9,720 nt of DNA from Bacteroidetes bacterium UBA4408 (GTDB lineage Bacteria; Bacteroidota; Bacteroidia; UBA4408), in assembly GCA_002389785.1 (NCBI GenBank), contig DGQS01000255.1:1-9720 (forward strand). Direction: 5' to 3'. The stretch's first letter is position 1, and each line of letters starts with the position of its first letter. This document shows, in pieces, positions 1 to 6,917 of the stretch. The notes under the pieces were generated by a model. It ran no database searches and had not been told where the DNA came from. It was given only the letters and a program-made list of their open reading frames with translations. The translations under genes were made by a program, and so were the position numbers.

Positions 1-856
1 CCATGTTGTCGCGCAGGTAATCAAAGCCAAATTCGTTATTAGTTCCGTAAGTAATATCCGCCAAATATGCACGACGACGTTCATCCGAATTGGGTTCGTG
101 TTTATCGATGCAATCTACGGTAAGTCCATGAAATTCAAATAAAGGGCCCATCCATTCCGAGTCACGCTTGGAGAGGTAGTTGTTTACCGTAACCAGATGC
201 AATCCCATTCCGCTAAGGGCATTCAAATAAACAGGTAAAGTTCCAACAAGCGTTTTTCCTTCACCTGTACCCATTTCCGATATTTTTCCTTGGTGTAAAA
301 CAATCCCACCAATTAACTGAACATCGTAATGTACCATGTCCCAAGTAACACGATTACCGGCAGCTATCCACGAATTGGAAAAAATAGCTTTATCGCCTTC
401 TATTTTCACACTATCGCGAGATGCGGCCATATCTCGGTCCATTTGGGTGGCAGTAACGGTAATACTGGTATTTTCTTTAAATCGCTTCGCAGTTTCTTTC
501 ATTACCGAAAAAGCTTCCGGTAGCAATTCGTTTAGTACAACTTCAATCTTGGCAGTTACAGTTTTCTTGAGTTGATCGATGGTGTCGTAGTTTTTTTCCT
601 TCTCACTCACTTCCATTTCCGGATTGTTCTCAATGGCATTGCGCAGTTCTTGCATTTGAGAATTCTCGGCTTCAATAGCTTGTTGAATGCGTTGTTTAAA
701 CTCAATAGTTTTGGAACGCAAACCGTCGTGGCTCAATTGGCTGATGCTTTCGCTGGCTTTATGAATTTTTTCGATGATGGGTTGAATATCACGAATGTCG
801 CGCTCTGATTTGTTTCCGAATAGTTTGGATACGGATTTGGTAAGAAAATCTAACAT
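1..856 (-). CDS. secA: Preprotein translocase subunit SecA, N-terminal part (cut by window edge)
   Basis: SecA is the cytoplasmic ATPase that pushes unfolded preproteins through the SecYEG channel. The first 285 codons are visible, starting at the ATG in 856-854; the rest lies left of base 1. The start [20 protein letters not shown] fits the usual SecA beginning. Residues 195-202 read MGTGEGKT, the Walker A of nucleotide-binding domain 1, followed by PVYLNAL, the VNNYLSKRD motif and [20 protein letters not shown], all signature SecA stretches. As in other Bacteroidota SecA proteins, an insertion-like stretch (about residues 70-155, including [20 protein letters not shown]) separates the N-terminal helix from the Walker A region. 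The frame is intact throughout. It is transcribed leftward from a promoter near 967-997, with a leader of about 100 nt. Family identity is certain; only the missing C-terminus cannot be checked. Confidence 0.97.
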   Translation of the reverse strand, partial: MLDFLTKSVSKLFGNKSERDIRDIQPIIEKIHKASESISQLSHDGLRSKTIEFKQRIQQAIEAENSQMQELRNAIENNPEMEVSEKEKNYDTIDQLKKTVTAKIEVVLNELLPEAFSVMKETAKRFKENTSITVTATQMDRDMAASRDSVKIEGDKAIFSNSWIAAGNRVTWDMVHYDVQLIGGIVLHQGKISEMGTGEGKTLVGTLPVYLNALSGMGLHLVTVNNYLSKRDSEWMGPLFEFHGLTVDCIDKHEPNSDERRRAYLADITYGTNNEFGFDYLRDNM

Positions 857-885
857 AGTTTTTTAATAGAATAAATAGTAAGCAT
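850..885 (-). other. Possible 11-codon leader ORF overlapping the secA start
   Basis: An ATG at 885-883 opens a frame encoding [11 protein letters not shown] that stops at TAG 852-850, overlapping the secA ATG (856-854) by seven bases in another frame. The overlap would allow translational coupling, but an 11-codon ORF in AT-rich DNA easily arises by chance. There is no ribosome-binding evidence and the peptide resembles nothing that I recognise. Confidence 0.2.
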
Positions 886-897
886 GTCGATTACACG

Positions 898-931
898 AAA
901 CCTGCCAAAGACTAAAACCTGCCAAAGCAGG
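898..931 (-). repeat. 13-bp tandem direct repeat and small hairpin in the secA leader
   Basis: AAACCTGCCAAAG occurs at 898-910 and again at 915-927 (17-bp period). The second copy is extended by CAGG, so 918-931 can form a hairpin with stem CCTGC/GCAGG and a 4-nt loop. In the secA transcript this reads CCTGC-TTTG-GCAGG followed by TTTT. It lies between the predicted transcription start and the secA start codon. A role in secA expression is possible but not shown. Confidence 0.45.
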
Positions 932-966
932 AATTATTGTCAGAAACAGCTTGGTATAAAGGCCTG

Positions 967-997
967 CAAAAGTAGGGTTTTTTTAGCGAACAGGAAA
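967..997 (-). promoter_or_regulatory. Probable secA promoter (Bacteroidota -33/-7 type)
   Basis: On the minus strand 974-967 reads TACTTTTG, an exact match to the Bacteroidota -7 consensus TAnnTTTG. Exactly 19 bases upstream, 997-994 reads TTTC, three of four matches to the TTTG -33 box. Transcription would start near 960, about 105 nt ahead of the secA ATG. The motif match is seen in the sequence; promoter use is inferred. Confidence 0.6.
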
Positions 998-1092
998 GGC
1001 CTCAGGGATTATTTGATTTCCTTGATTAGAGCTGAACTCAGAAGTTTAGTATATTGTACGAAATTTGGATTTAACAAAACGGCTGATTTCTA

Positions 1093-1908
1093 ATGCTGGT
1101 AAATGATACAACACATTCGCAGTTTGATGTTTCGGCACCGAATTATGATGCTGAATTTACAACAAGCGCCATTGGAAAAATGCAGCGTGAGCAAGTATAT
1201 TTTGCCCTACAGGTAAATAAGCTGGTTAAGAGCAAAAGCAAAATTTTGGAAATAAATTGTGGTACAGGCGAAGATGCCATTTGGCTTGCCAATCATGGAC
1301 ATTCGGTTTTGGCAACAGATGCTTCCGAAGAAATGATTCGAGTTGCAAAACAAAAAGCAAGTGGATTAAACAAGCTTGATTTGCAATTTCAACAAGCAGA
1401 ATTCTCAGCTTTAAATACAAAATACGGCACACAAAAGTTTGATTTGATATTTTCCAATTTTGGGGGACTGAATTGTGTGAATAAGACAGTATTTAAACAG
1501 TTAATGGATGATTTTTATTCTCTCTTAAATCCAGATGGAAAATTGATTTTTGTAATCATGGGACGAAAATGCTTCTGGGAAAGGATGTATTTTTTATTCA
1601 AAGGAAACAATAAGAAGGCATTTCGAAGAATGTCGCAAAGTGCTATTTCTGCTGAATTAGGTAATGGTGCCAAACAAAATACATTTTATTTTTCACCTTC
1701 AGAAATTCGAAGTATAGCGGAGCCAAATTTTAAACTGCTTAGCACAAAGCCAATAGGCTTGTTTGTTCCACCATCATATCTCAATAAGTTTTTTTTAAAC
1801 AAAAAATACTTACTTCTTTTTCTTTTTCAAATGGAGAAACTTTTTAGTCCATTTTCTTTCTTGTCGGATTATGCAGATCACTATTTAATTTATCTTAAAA
1901 AGAAATAA
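1093..1908 (+). CDS. Class I SAM-dependent methyltransferase
   Basis: This 271-residue soluble protein has the Rossmann fold of class I methyltransferases. Motif I is ILEINCGTGEDA (about residues 51-62, glycine-rich SAM loop). The acidic residue at the end of strand beta2 is D76 in VLATDASEEMI. The beta4 region is FDLIFSNFGGLNCV (116-129), followed by LLNPDGKLIFVIMG (144-157). The C-terminal half carries an aromatic, basic stretch CFWERMYFLFKG and a GLFVPPSYL motif, seen in methyltransferases found beside B12-type radical SAM enzymes. The substrate cannot be read from the sequence. The ATG at 1093 is the first in frame and overlaps a TAA by one base, but that upstream ORF is probably spurious. 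The gene precedes the radical SAM gene by 94 bp in the same direction, suggesting a joint pathway. No good promoter was found upstream. Confidence 0.85.
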   Translation: MLVNDTTHSQFDVSAPNYDAEFTTSAIGKMQREQVYFALQVNKLVKSKSKILEINCGTGEDAIWLANHGHSVLATDASEEMIRVAKQKASGLNKLDLQFQQAEFSALNTKYGTQKFDLIFSNFGGLNCVNKTVFKQLMDDFYSLLNPDGKLIFVIMGRKCFWERMYFLFKGNNKKAFRRMSQSAISAELGNGAKQNTFYFSPSEIRSIAEPNFKLLSTKPIGLFVPPSYLNKFFLNKKYLLLFLFQMEKLFSPFSFLSDYADHYLIYLKKK

Positions 1909-2002
1909 CACATCTGCTCAAAACTTTTCATTTCTTGTTTAGTTTAATTACTTTTTAAAGCCGAAAAAATAGAAATCAAGTTTTCAGTTATCTTTACCCA
2001 AT

Positions 2003-3406
2003 ATGGCATCCAATATTTTGCTTACCCACGGTTATTTTCTAAATGAAGACGAAAAGGAAAAGGAAATTATGAAGCCTTATCCTCCGCTCGGAATACTTTA
2101 CATTTCAGCCCATCTCGAAAAACACGGATTCCATAACGAAGTGTATGATTCTACTTTTTCGAGTTTCGAAAATTTGTGCGCTCACTTGCTTGCCAATGCT
2201 CCCGATTTGATTGGTATCTACACAAATTTAATGACCAAAATCAATGTTCTCAAAATCATTCGTTTCATTAAATCTACACCACAATTAAAGCACACCAAAG
2301 TAGTATTAGGAGGCCCGGAAGTTCGAAATCATTTACCTAATTTTTTGCTGCACGGTGCCGATATTATTGTTGTTGGAGAAGGGGAGGAAAGCATGTTGGA
2401 AGTTGCTGCACATCTCAATTCGTCCAATACTAAGGATTGGAATAACATTCAAGGGATTGCTTTCATTGATAGTTCAGGAAAATTAATTCAAACCAAACCC
2501 CGCAACTTATTGCGCAATATAGATGAACTGCCTTTTCCAAACCGAAAAAAAATAGATCTTCAAATGTATTTCGATGCATGGAAAAGCAAACATCCTCAAA
2601 GTGCAATTTCAGTTTCTACCATGCGCGGATGTCCATATACTTGCAATTGGTGTAGCCGGGCAGTTTACGGACAAAGCTACCGACGCCGAAGTCCGAAGTT
2701 AGTGGTGGATGAAATGGATTTTATTCAAAAAAATTACCAAGTCGATACGATTTGGTTTGTGGACGATGTGTTTACCGTAAGCCACAAATGGCTTGAAGAG
2801 TTTAAAGATGAAGTAGTAAAACGAAAACTTAATTTCCCTTTTGAGTGTATCACAAGAGCTGACCGACTCAATGAGGAGGTGCTGCAACTATTAAAGCAAA
2901 GCGGCTGTTTCAGAGTATGGATTGGCGCTGAAAGCGGTTCTCAAAAAGTAATTGATGCCATGGATCGCCGTGTAACAGTGGAACAAGTACGCACGATGAT
3001 TCAACTGGCAAAAAAATTTCAAATTCAAACGGGAACCTTTATCATGCTTGGCTATCCCGGCGAAACCGAAGAGGATATTGAAGAAACCATACATCACCTC
3101 AAAGTGGCAGATCCTGATTTATATACCATAACCGTGGCTTATCCCATTAAAGGTACACCTTTGTACGCTGAGGTTGAAAGCCGTTTTGTAAAGCAATTAA
3201 ATTGGGAAAGCAGTACCGATCGAGATATTGATTTTACACGAACTTACCGTCGTAAGTATTATGATTATGCCTTACGTAGATTGTACAATGAAGTGGCTTT
3301 TCACAAAGAAAAGGGCAAGGGAGCTTCGGCACCAAAACTCCTGCTGCACAAAGCGAAATCGCTATTTTCAAAAGCAGCAATGCGCTGGCATCGAGCGCTA
3401 AGTTAA
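2003..3406 (+). CDS. B12-binding-domain radical SAM protein (class B type)
   Basis: The 467-residue protein has an N-terminal cobalamin-binding-like domain (about residues 1-140: ILLTHGYF, PYPPLGILYISAHLEKHG, VVLGGPEV, ADIIVVGEGEES) and a radical SAM core from about 195. The iron-sulfur ligands are C210, C214 and C217 in GCPYTCNWC (CxxxCxxC). The core continues with the SAM-binding-type motif WIGAESGS (307-313) and IMLGYPGETEED (347-358). The classical cobalamin-ligand motif DxHxxG is absent: the equivalent stretch is YDSTFSSFE, so cobalamin, if bound, would not use that His. Members of this family methylate unactivated carbons or rearrange rings in lipids, pigments and natural products; the substrate here is unknown. 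The C-terminus is a basic helical tail (RRKYYDYALRRLYNE onward). Its stop is one base from the stop of the convergent SDR gene. A weak -7-like TATCTTTA lies at 1989-1996. Confidence 0.9.
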   Translation: MASNILLTHGYFLNEDEKEKEIMKPYPPLGILYISAHLEKHGFHNEVYDSTFSSFENLCAHLLANAPDLIGIYTNLMTKINVLKIIRFIKSTPQLKHTKVVLGGPEVRNHLPNFLLHGADIIVVGEGEESMLEVAAHLNSSNTKDWNNIQGIAFIDSSGKLIQTKPRNLLRNIDELPFPNRKKIDLQMYFDAWKSKHPQSAISVSTMRGCPYTCNWCSRAVYGQSYRRRSPKLVVDEMDFIQKNYQVDTIWFVDDVFTVSHKWLEEFKDEVVKRKLNFPFECITRADRLNEEVLQLLKQSGCFRVWIGAESGSQKVIDAMDRRVTVEQVRTMIQLAKKFQIQTGTFIMLGYPGETEEDIEETIHHLKVADPDLYTITVAYPIKGTPLYAEVESRFVKQLNWESSTDRDIDFTRTYRRKYYDYALRRLYNEVAFHKEKGKGASAPKLLLHKAKSLFSKAAMRWHRALS

Positions 3407-3407
3407 C

Positions 3408-4199
3408 TTATAAACTGGCTGTACGTCCTCCGTCAACCGGAACATTTATTCCGTTGATATACGCAGCTGCCGGGCTCGCCAAAAAGGCAACCGCATTCGC
3501 AATTTCGAAAGGTTCGGCATACCTGCCGGCAGGAATTTCGGCCACCATTTCCTTTTTCAACTCATCAACACTTCTCCCGGTTTTTTCAGATTTGGCTTTG
3601 TTTAAATTTACCAATCGCTGGGTATTGGTTGCTCCCGGCAAAACATTATTTACGGTAATACCAAATGCACCAAGTTCGAGCGACATGGTTTTTGCCCAAT
3701 TAGCAACTGCTCCTCGAATCGTGTTTGATACGCCAAGTCCTTTTAATGGTTGTTTTACAGAAGTCGATATAATGTTGATAATACGGCCATATCCGGCTTT
3801 TTTCATTCCCTCCACCAGTGCTTGTACCAATAGGTGATTGCAAATTAAGTGGGCCGAAAAAGTTGCAGTAAACTCGTCAACGCCCGCAGTTACAATAGGC
3901 CCTCCTTGTGGACCACCGGTATTGTTTACCAATATATGAACTGTTTCACGGTTATTTCCAAAACGATGTTCAACAGCGCTTTTTAGCGAAGTAGGGTTTG
4001 AAAAATCGGCACAAATATAATCGTGTGCCTGACCAGTGGTACTTGGTAATTCGGCACAAACTGTTTTAAGCGCTTCTTCATTTCGCGCAATCAAAGTAAC
4101 AGAAGCTCCCAACAAGGCCAGTTCTATAGCTGCTGCTTTTCCAATTCCTTGTGTGCTTCCGCATACCAATGCACGTTTACCGCTGAGATTTAAATCCAT
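3408..4199 (-). CDS. SDR-family oxidoreductase-like protein with altered catalytic residues
   Basis: This 263-residue protein has a full short-chain dehydrogenase/reductase fold. The nucleotide-binding loop is VCGSTQGIGKAAA near the N-terminus, the NNAG-type motif is VNNTGGPQGGP, strand beta5 is RIINIISTSVKQP, and the C-terminal part carries VNNVLPGATNTQR and SPAAAYINGINVPVDGG. The YxxxK catalytic pair is replaced: where Tyr and Lys are expected the sequence reads SNTIR, so Tyr is Ser and Lys is Arg. The same substitution occurs in a recognisable SDR subfamily often labelled 3-oxoacyl-ACP reductase, so it is probably not decay, but standard reductase chemistry is doubtful. I chose the ATG at 4199-4197 (MDLNLSGKRALV) because the upstream in-frame ATG at 4226 falls inside the likely -7 promoter element. 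The gene is divergent from the dioxygenase, suggesting a link to kynurenine breakdown. Confidence 0.88.
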   Translation of the reverse strand: MDLNLSGKRALVCGSTQGIGKAAAIELALLGASVTLIARNEEALKTVCAELPSTTGQAHDYICADFSNPTSLKSAVEHRFGNNRETVHILVNNTGGPQGGPIVTAGVDEFTATFSAHLICNHLLVQALVEGMKKAGYGRIINIISTSVKQPLKGLGVSNTIRGAVANWAKTMSLELGAFGITVNNVLPGATNTQRLVNLNKAKSEKTGRSVDELKKEMVAEIPAGRYAEPFEIANAVAFLASPAAAYINGINVPVDGGRTASL

Positions 4200-4223
4200 A
4201 ATTTTGAGGTTAATTTGGCTATT

Positions 4224-4254
4224 CAAACATAAAACATTTTCTTTACCTTAGAAA
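4224..4254 (-). promoter_or_regulatory. Probable promoter of the SDR gene
   Basis: On the minus strand 4231-4224 reads TATGTTTG, an exact TAnnTTTG -7 element. Nineteen bases upstream, 4254-4251 reads TTTC (near-consensus -33). This is the same pair and spacing as at the secA promoter. Transcription would begin near 4218, about 20 nt ahead of the chosen start at 4199. The opposite strand carries only a weak TACCTTAG at 4244-4251 for the dioxygenase, so divergent promoters would share about 30 bp. Confidence 0.6.
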
Positions 4255-4270
4255 TTCAAATCAAATAAAT

Positions 4271-4798
4271 ATGGCAATTTCACAACCCCTCAACATTAAA
4301 AAATGGATCGACGAAAATCGTCATCTTTTGAAACCACCGGTAGGTAACAAAATGGTGTACACCGGCAATAAAGACTTTATCGTGATGGTGGTAGGTGGTC
4401 CTAACTCCCGCAAAGATTATCATTACGAGGATGGAGAAGAATTATTTTATCAACTCGAAGGTGACATTGTGGTAAAAACCATACAGGATGGGAAAAACGT
4501 GGATGTACATATTAAGGAAGGCGAAATGTTTTTGCTGCCGCCACACATTCCGCATTCTCCGCAAAGGGGAGCAGGAACAATTGGATTGGTAATAGAGCGT
4601 AACCGTGATGAAAAGGAAATTGATTCCTGTTTGTGGTACTGTGAAAAATGTGCAAATAAATTACACGAAGCCACTTTTCATCTAAGCGATATTGTAGCAC
4701 AATTGCCAAAAGTGATGGATGCTTTTTATGCCGACTTAAATTTACGTACTTGCAAAAAGTGCGGCTACGTGATGGAACCTCCTAAAAAGCTTAGTTAA
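4271..4798 (+). CDS. nbaC: 3-hydroxyanthranilate 3,4-dioxygenase
   Basis: The enzyme opens the ring of 3-hydroxyanthranilate with O2 to give 2-amino-3-carboxymuconate semialdehyde (EC 1.13.11.6), in the cytoplasm, as part of tryptophan/kynurenine degradation. The 175-residue cupin matches the usual bacterial length. Iron ligands expected for the family are present: H51 and E57 in YHYEDGEELF and H95 in PPHIPHSPQR. The substrate-binding residues R47, R99 and E109 are also in place. The C-terminal rubredoxin-like metal site is complete, with C124/C127 (CEKC) and C161/C164 (CKKC), as in the characterised bacterial enzyme rather than the two-cupin animal form. The decarboxylase for its product follows 52 bp downstream, probably in the same operon. 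No strong promoter motif precedes it. Confidence 0.96.
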   Translation: MAISQPLNIKKWIDENRHLLKPPVGNKMVYTGNKDFIVMVVGGPNSRKDYHYEDGEELFYQLEGDIVVKTIQDGKNVDVHIKEGEMFLLPPHIPHSPQRGAGTIGLVIERNRDEKEIDSCLWYCEKCANKLHEATFHLSDIVAQLPKVMDAFYADLNLRTCKKCGYVMEPPKKLS

Positions 4799-4819
4799 CT
4801 AGTTAAGTCAAATTGTCGA

Positions 4820-4836
4820 TTATTGTATTGCAATAA
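4820..4836. repeat. Small inverted repeat between dioxygenase and decarboxylase genes
   Basis: TTATTG (4820-4825) and CAATAA (4831-4836) are separated by five bases. The 52-bp gap otherwise holds no recognised promoter or terminator. It could be a minor hairpin in a shared transcript or chance in AT-rich DNA. Confidence 0.2.
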
Positions 4837-4850
4837 ACCTAAGCAAATTT

Positions 4851-5864
4851 ATGAATCATCTTTGCATTGATATTCACACGCATATTTTGCCGGAGCATAT
4901 TCCTAACTGGAAGAAAAAGTTCGGTTATGGCGGATTTATTCACCTTGAGCATCATAAACCATGTTGCGCGAGAATGATGCAGGACGATAAATTTTTTAGG
5001 GAAGTTGAAGACAATTGTTGGAGTGCCGAAAAACGAATGCAGGAGTGCGATCAGCATCAGGTGCATGTGCAGGTTTTAAGCACCGTACCGGTAATGTTTA
5101 GTTATTGGGCAAAAGCACAGGATTGCCTTGAACTATCGATGTTTTTAAACGATCACATTGCCGAAATCGTGCAACGATATCCAAAACGATTTATTGGATT
5201 AGGTACCCTGCCTTTGCAAGCGCCCGATTTGGCTATTAAAGAGCTGGAGCGCTGTAAAAAAATTGGTTTGGTTGGGGTGCAAATTGGCTCACATGTGAAT
5301 GAATGGAATTTGAATGATCCTAATTTGTTTCCGGTTTTTCAAGCTTGCGCAGAATTAGGAATGTCGGTATTTGTGCATCCTTGGGAAATGATGGGTCAAG
5401 AAAAAATGCAACGCTATTGGTTACCTTGGTTGGTAGGAATGCCAGCCGAAACTTCGTTGGCTATTTGTTCCATGATTTTTGGAGGAGTGTTTGAGCGTTT
5501 ACCCAATTTGCGTGTTGCCTTTGCACATGGGGGAGGTTCGTTTCCGGCTACCATAGGACGCATTGAACACGGTTACCAATGCCGTCCCGATTTGGTTGCA
5601 ATTGATAATCCGGTGAATCCTCGAAATTACCTTGGAAAATTTTATTTAGACTCCTTGGTGCATGAACCCAAAATGCTTGAGTTTATTGTTGATTTAGTAG
5701 GAGCTAACCGAGTTGCGTTAGGTTCTGATTATCCTTTCCCTTTGGGCGAAAACGTACCGGGCAGTTTAATCCGCGACATGAAATTTGATGCGGCTACAAA
5801 GGAATTATTGTTAAGCGGAACTGCGCTAGAATGGCTGGATTTGAAGCGAGAAAAATTTGTTTAG
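4851..5864 (+). CDS. nbaD: 2-amino-3-carboxymuconate-6-semialdehyde decarboxylase (ACMSD)
   Basis: This amidohydrolase-superfamily enzyme removes CO2 from the dioxygenase product to give 2-aminomuconate semialdehyde (EC 4.1.1.45), drawing it away from spontaneous cyclisation to quinolinate. The 337-residue length is normal. The metal-binding set is intact: H9 and H11 in DIHTHILPEH, H176 in FVHPWEMMGQ, and D293 in LGSDYPFPLGE. The catalytic H226 lies in FAHGGGSFP and the active-site R50 in DDKFFREVED. The match to ACMSD is stronger than to other members of the family (PHPWEMMG, HGGGSFPATIGRIEHGY). It sits directly behind the upstream dioxygenase, confirming pathway assignment. Its TAG stop at 5862-5864 touches the stop of the convergent histidine kinase gene. 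Confidence 0.95.
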   Translation: MNHLCIDIHTHILPEHIPNWKKKFGYGGFIHLEHHKPCCARMMQDDKFFREVEDNCWSAEKRMQECDQHQVHVQVLSTVPVMFSYWAKAQDCLELSMFLNDHIAEIVQRYPKRFIGLGTLPLQAPDLAIKELERCKKIGLVGVQIGSHVNEWNLNDPNLFPVFQACAELGMSVFVHPWEMMGQEKMQRYWLPWLVGMPAETSLAICSMIFGGVFERLPNLRVAFAHGGGSFPATIGRIEHGYQCRPDLVAIDNPVNPRNYLGKFYLDSLVHEPKMLEFIVDLVGANRVALGSDYPFPLGENVPGSLIRDMKFDAATKELLLSGTALEWLDLKREKFV

Positions 5865-5886
5865 CTAACTAGATTTAGCCTTTTTT
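5864..5886 (+). terminator. Weak intrinsic terminator after the decarboxylase, inside the kinase 3' end
   Basis: GCTAA (5864-5868) and TTAGC (5875-5879) form a five-pair stem with a six-base loop, followed by C and six Ts (5881-5886). This would end the plus-strand dioxygenase/decarboxylase transcript. The stem is short and AT-rich, and it lies in coding sequence of the convergent kinase, so its strength is uncertain. Confidence 0.35.
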
Positions 5887-6908
5887 AGAGTAAACGAAAA
5901 TACCGAACCGGCTCCTTCAGTACTAATAACCTGTATGCTTTGCGCATGAGCTTCAATAATGTGTTTCACAATAGCAAGACCTAAACCGGTGCCACCTTCG
6001 CTTCGGCTTCTACCTTTATCAACTCTGTAAAAACGCTCAAAAACGCGCTCGCTATCATGCTTAGGTATTCCAATGCCGTTGTCGGCAATTTCAACTAAAA
6101 TGGTATCCCCAATGTCGCTTGTTTTTGCAATGGTTTCACCTCCATCTTTGCCGTATTTTATTGAGTTTACAATAAGATTGGTAAGTACTTGTCGGATTCT
6201 GAATTTATCGGCCATCACCCATAATGGTTTATTTTCGAGAAATACCGAATTCAATTTTATGTTTCGCTTTCCGGCGCGCATTTCCTGCGATTCGAACACA
6301 TCTTTTATCAAACCGTTCAAATCAAACTTGTCAATTTCCAATTGCAATTCCCCGCTTTCGAGTTGGGTTATTGCTTCCAAATCTTCAACAATTGAAATCA
6401 TGCGCTCAACACTTTTTTCGGCACGTTCCAGGTAATTTCGATTGATGTTGGGATCTTCTAAACCTCCGTCAAGCAAGGTTAAAACGTAGCCTTGAATGTT
6501 AAAGATGGGTGTTTTTAGCTCGTGCGAAACATTGCCTAAATATTCCTTTCTATACACTTCAAGTTTTTTAAGGCGTTCGGTTTCATCGCGTCTTCCCTGT
6601 GCCCATATTTCAACTTCTTGCTTTGTTTTTTCTAAAAAGTCATCGTTTATTTTAGCCTCTTTTGTTACATCATCTTTTTCATTTACGTTAAAATGATGAA
6701 TGGTAAAATATATTTCCTTCAGTTTTTTATTAATAAATAATTGAAAAAAGCCCCAGATTCCAAGGAGCAATAACAAGAAGCTAAAAGCCAACACCAAGGT
6801 GTGGTTGCTGCTGTTGGTATAATTAAACAGATACCCAAAAATGAATATTAGCAGGGTACAAACAAGTGCAGTAAGCAGCGAAAATTTTAAGGATAGACCA
6901 AAACGCAT
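5865..6908 (-). CDS. PhoR-like sensor histidine kinase
   Basis: This 347-residue membrane kinase autophosphorylates and passes the phosphate to the response regulator encoded just upstream. Two membrane segments (about residues 10-29 and 38-58) enclose only about eight residues, so there is almost no periplasmic sensor domain and the signal probably comes through the membrane or cytoplasmic partners. A linker with coiled-coil character (about 85-120) leads to the HisKA domain with H129 in NVSHELKTP. The ATP-binding domain is complete: N box NLIVNSIKYG (244-253), G1 DNGIG (276-280), F box VFERFYR (289-295) and G2 GTGLGLAI (306-313). It resembles the PhoR-type kinases of Bacteroidota, but the stimulus is not visible. 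The start is 9 bp after the regulator's stop, so the two are co-transcribed. Confidence 0.93.
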   Translation of the reverse strand: MRFGLSLKFSLLTALVCTLLIFIFGYLFNYTNSSNHTLVLAFSFLLLLLGIWGFFQLFINKKLKEIYFTIHHFNVNEKDDVTKEAKINDDFLEKTKQEVEIWAQGRRDETERLKKLEVYRKEYLGNVSHELKTPIFNIQGYVLTLLDGGLEDPNINRNYLERAEKSVERMISIVEDLEAITQLESGELQLEIDKFDLNGLIKDVFESQEMRAGKRNIKLNSVFLENKPLWVMADKFRIRQVLTNLIVNSIKYGKDGGETIAKTSDIGDTILVEIADNGIGIPKHDSERVFERFYRVDKGRSRSEGGTGLGLAIVKHIIEAHAQSIQVISTEGAGSVFSFTLKKAKSS

Positions 6909-6917
6909 GCTTCAAAA

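Noticed and set aside
963..984. CCTGC-AAAA-GTAGG hairpin followed by a T run, as a plus-strand terminator
   Set aside because: No plus-strand gene ends before it, and the same bases are an exact -7 element for the leftward secA promoter.
884..1093. 69-codon plus-strand ORF just before the methyltransferase
   Set aside because: It overlaps the secA promoter and leader repeats, resembles no protein, and its one-base overlap with the methyltransferase start is probably chance.
1909..2002. Promoter for the radical SAM gene (TATCTTTA at 1989)
   Set aside because: The last base of the -7 differs and no TTG-like -33 box lies at the right distance, so it is mentioned only as weak.
3454..3837. 127-codon plus-strand ORF opposite the SDR gene
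   Set aside because: It is a shadow of a clearly conserved SDR protein and shows no family motifs.
4200..4226. Upstream alternative start for the SDR gene (nine extra residues)
   Set aside because: The upstream ATG lies inside the predicted -7 element, and the family N-terminus begins at the MDLNLSGK start.
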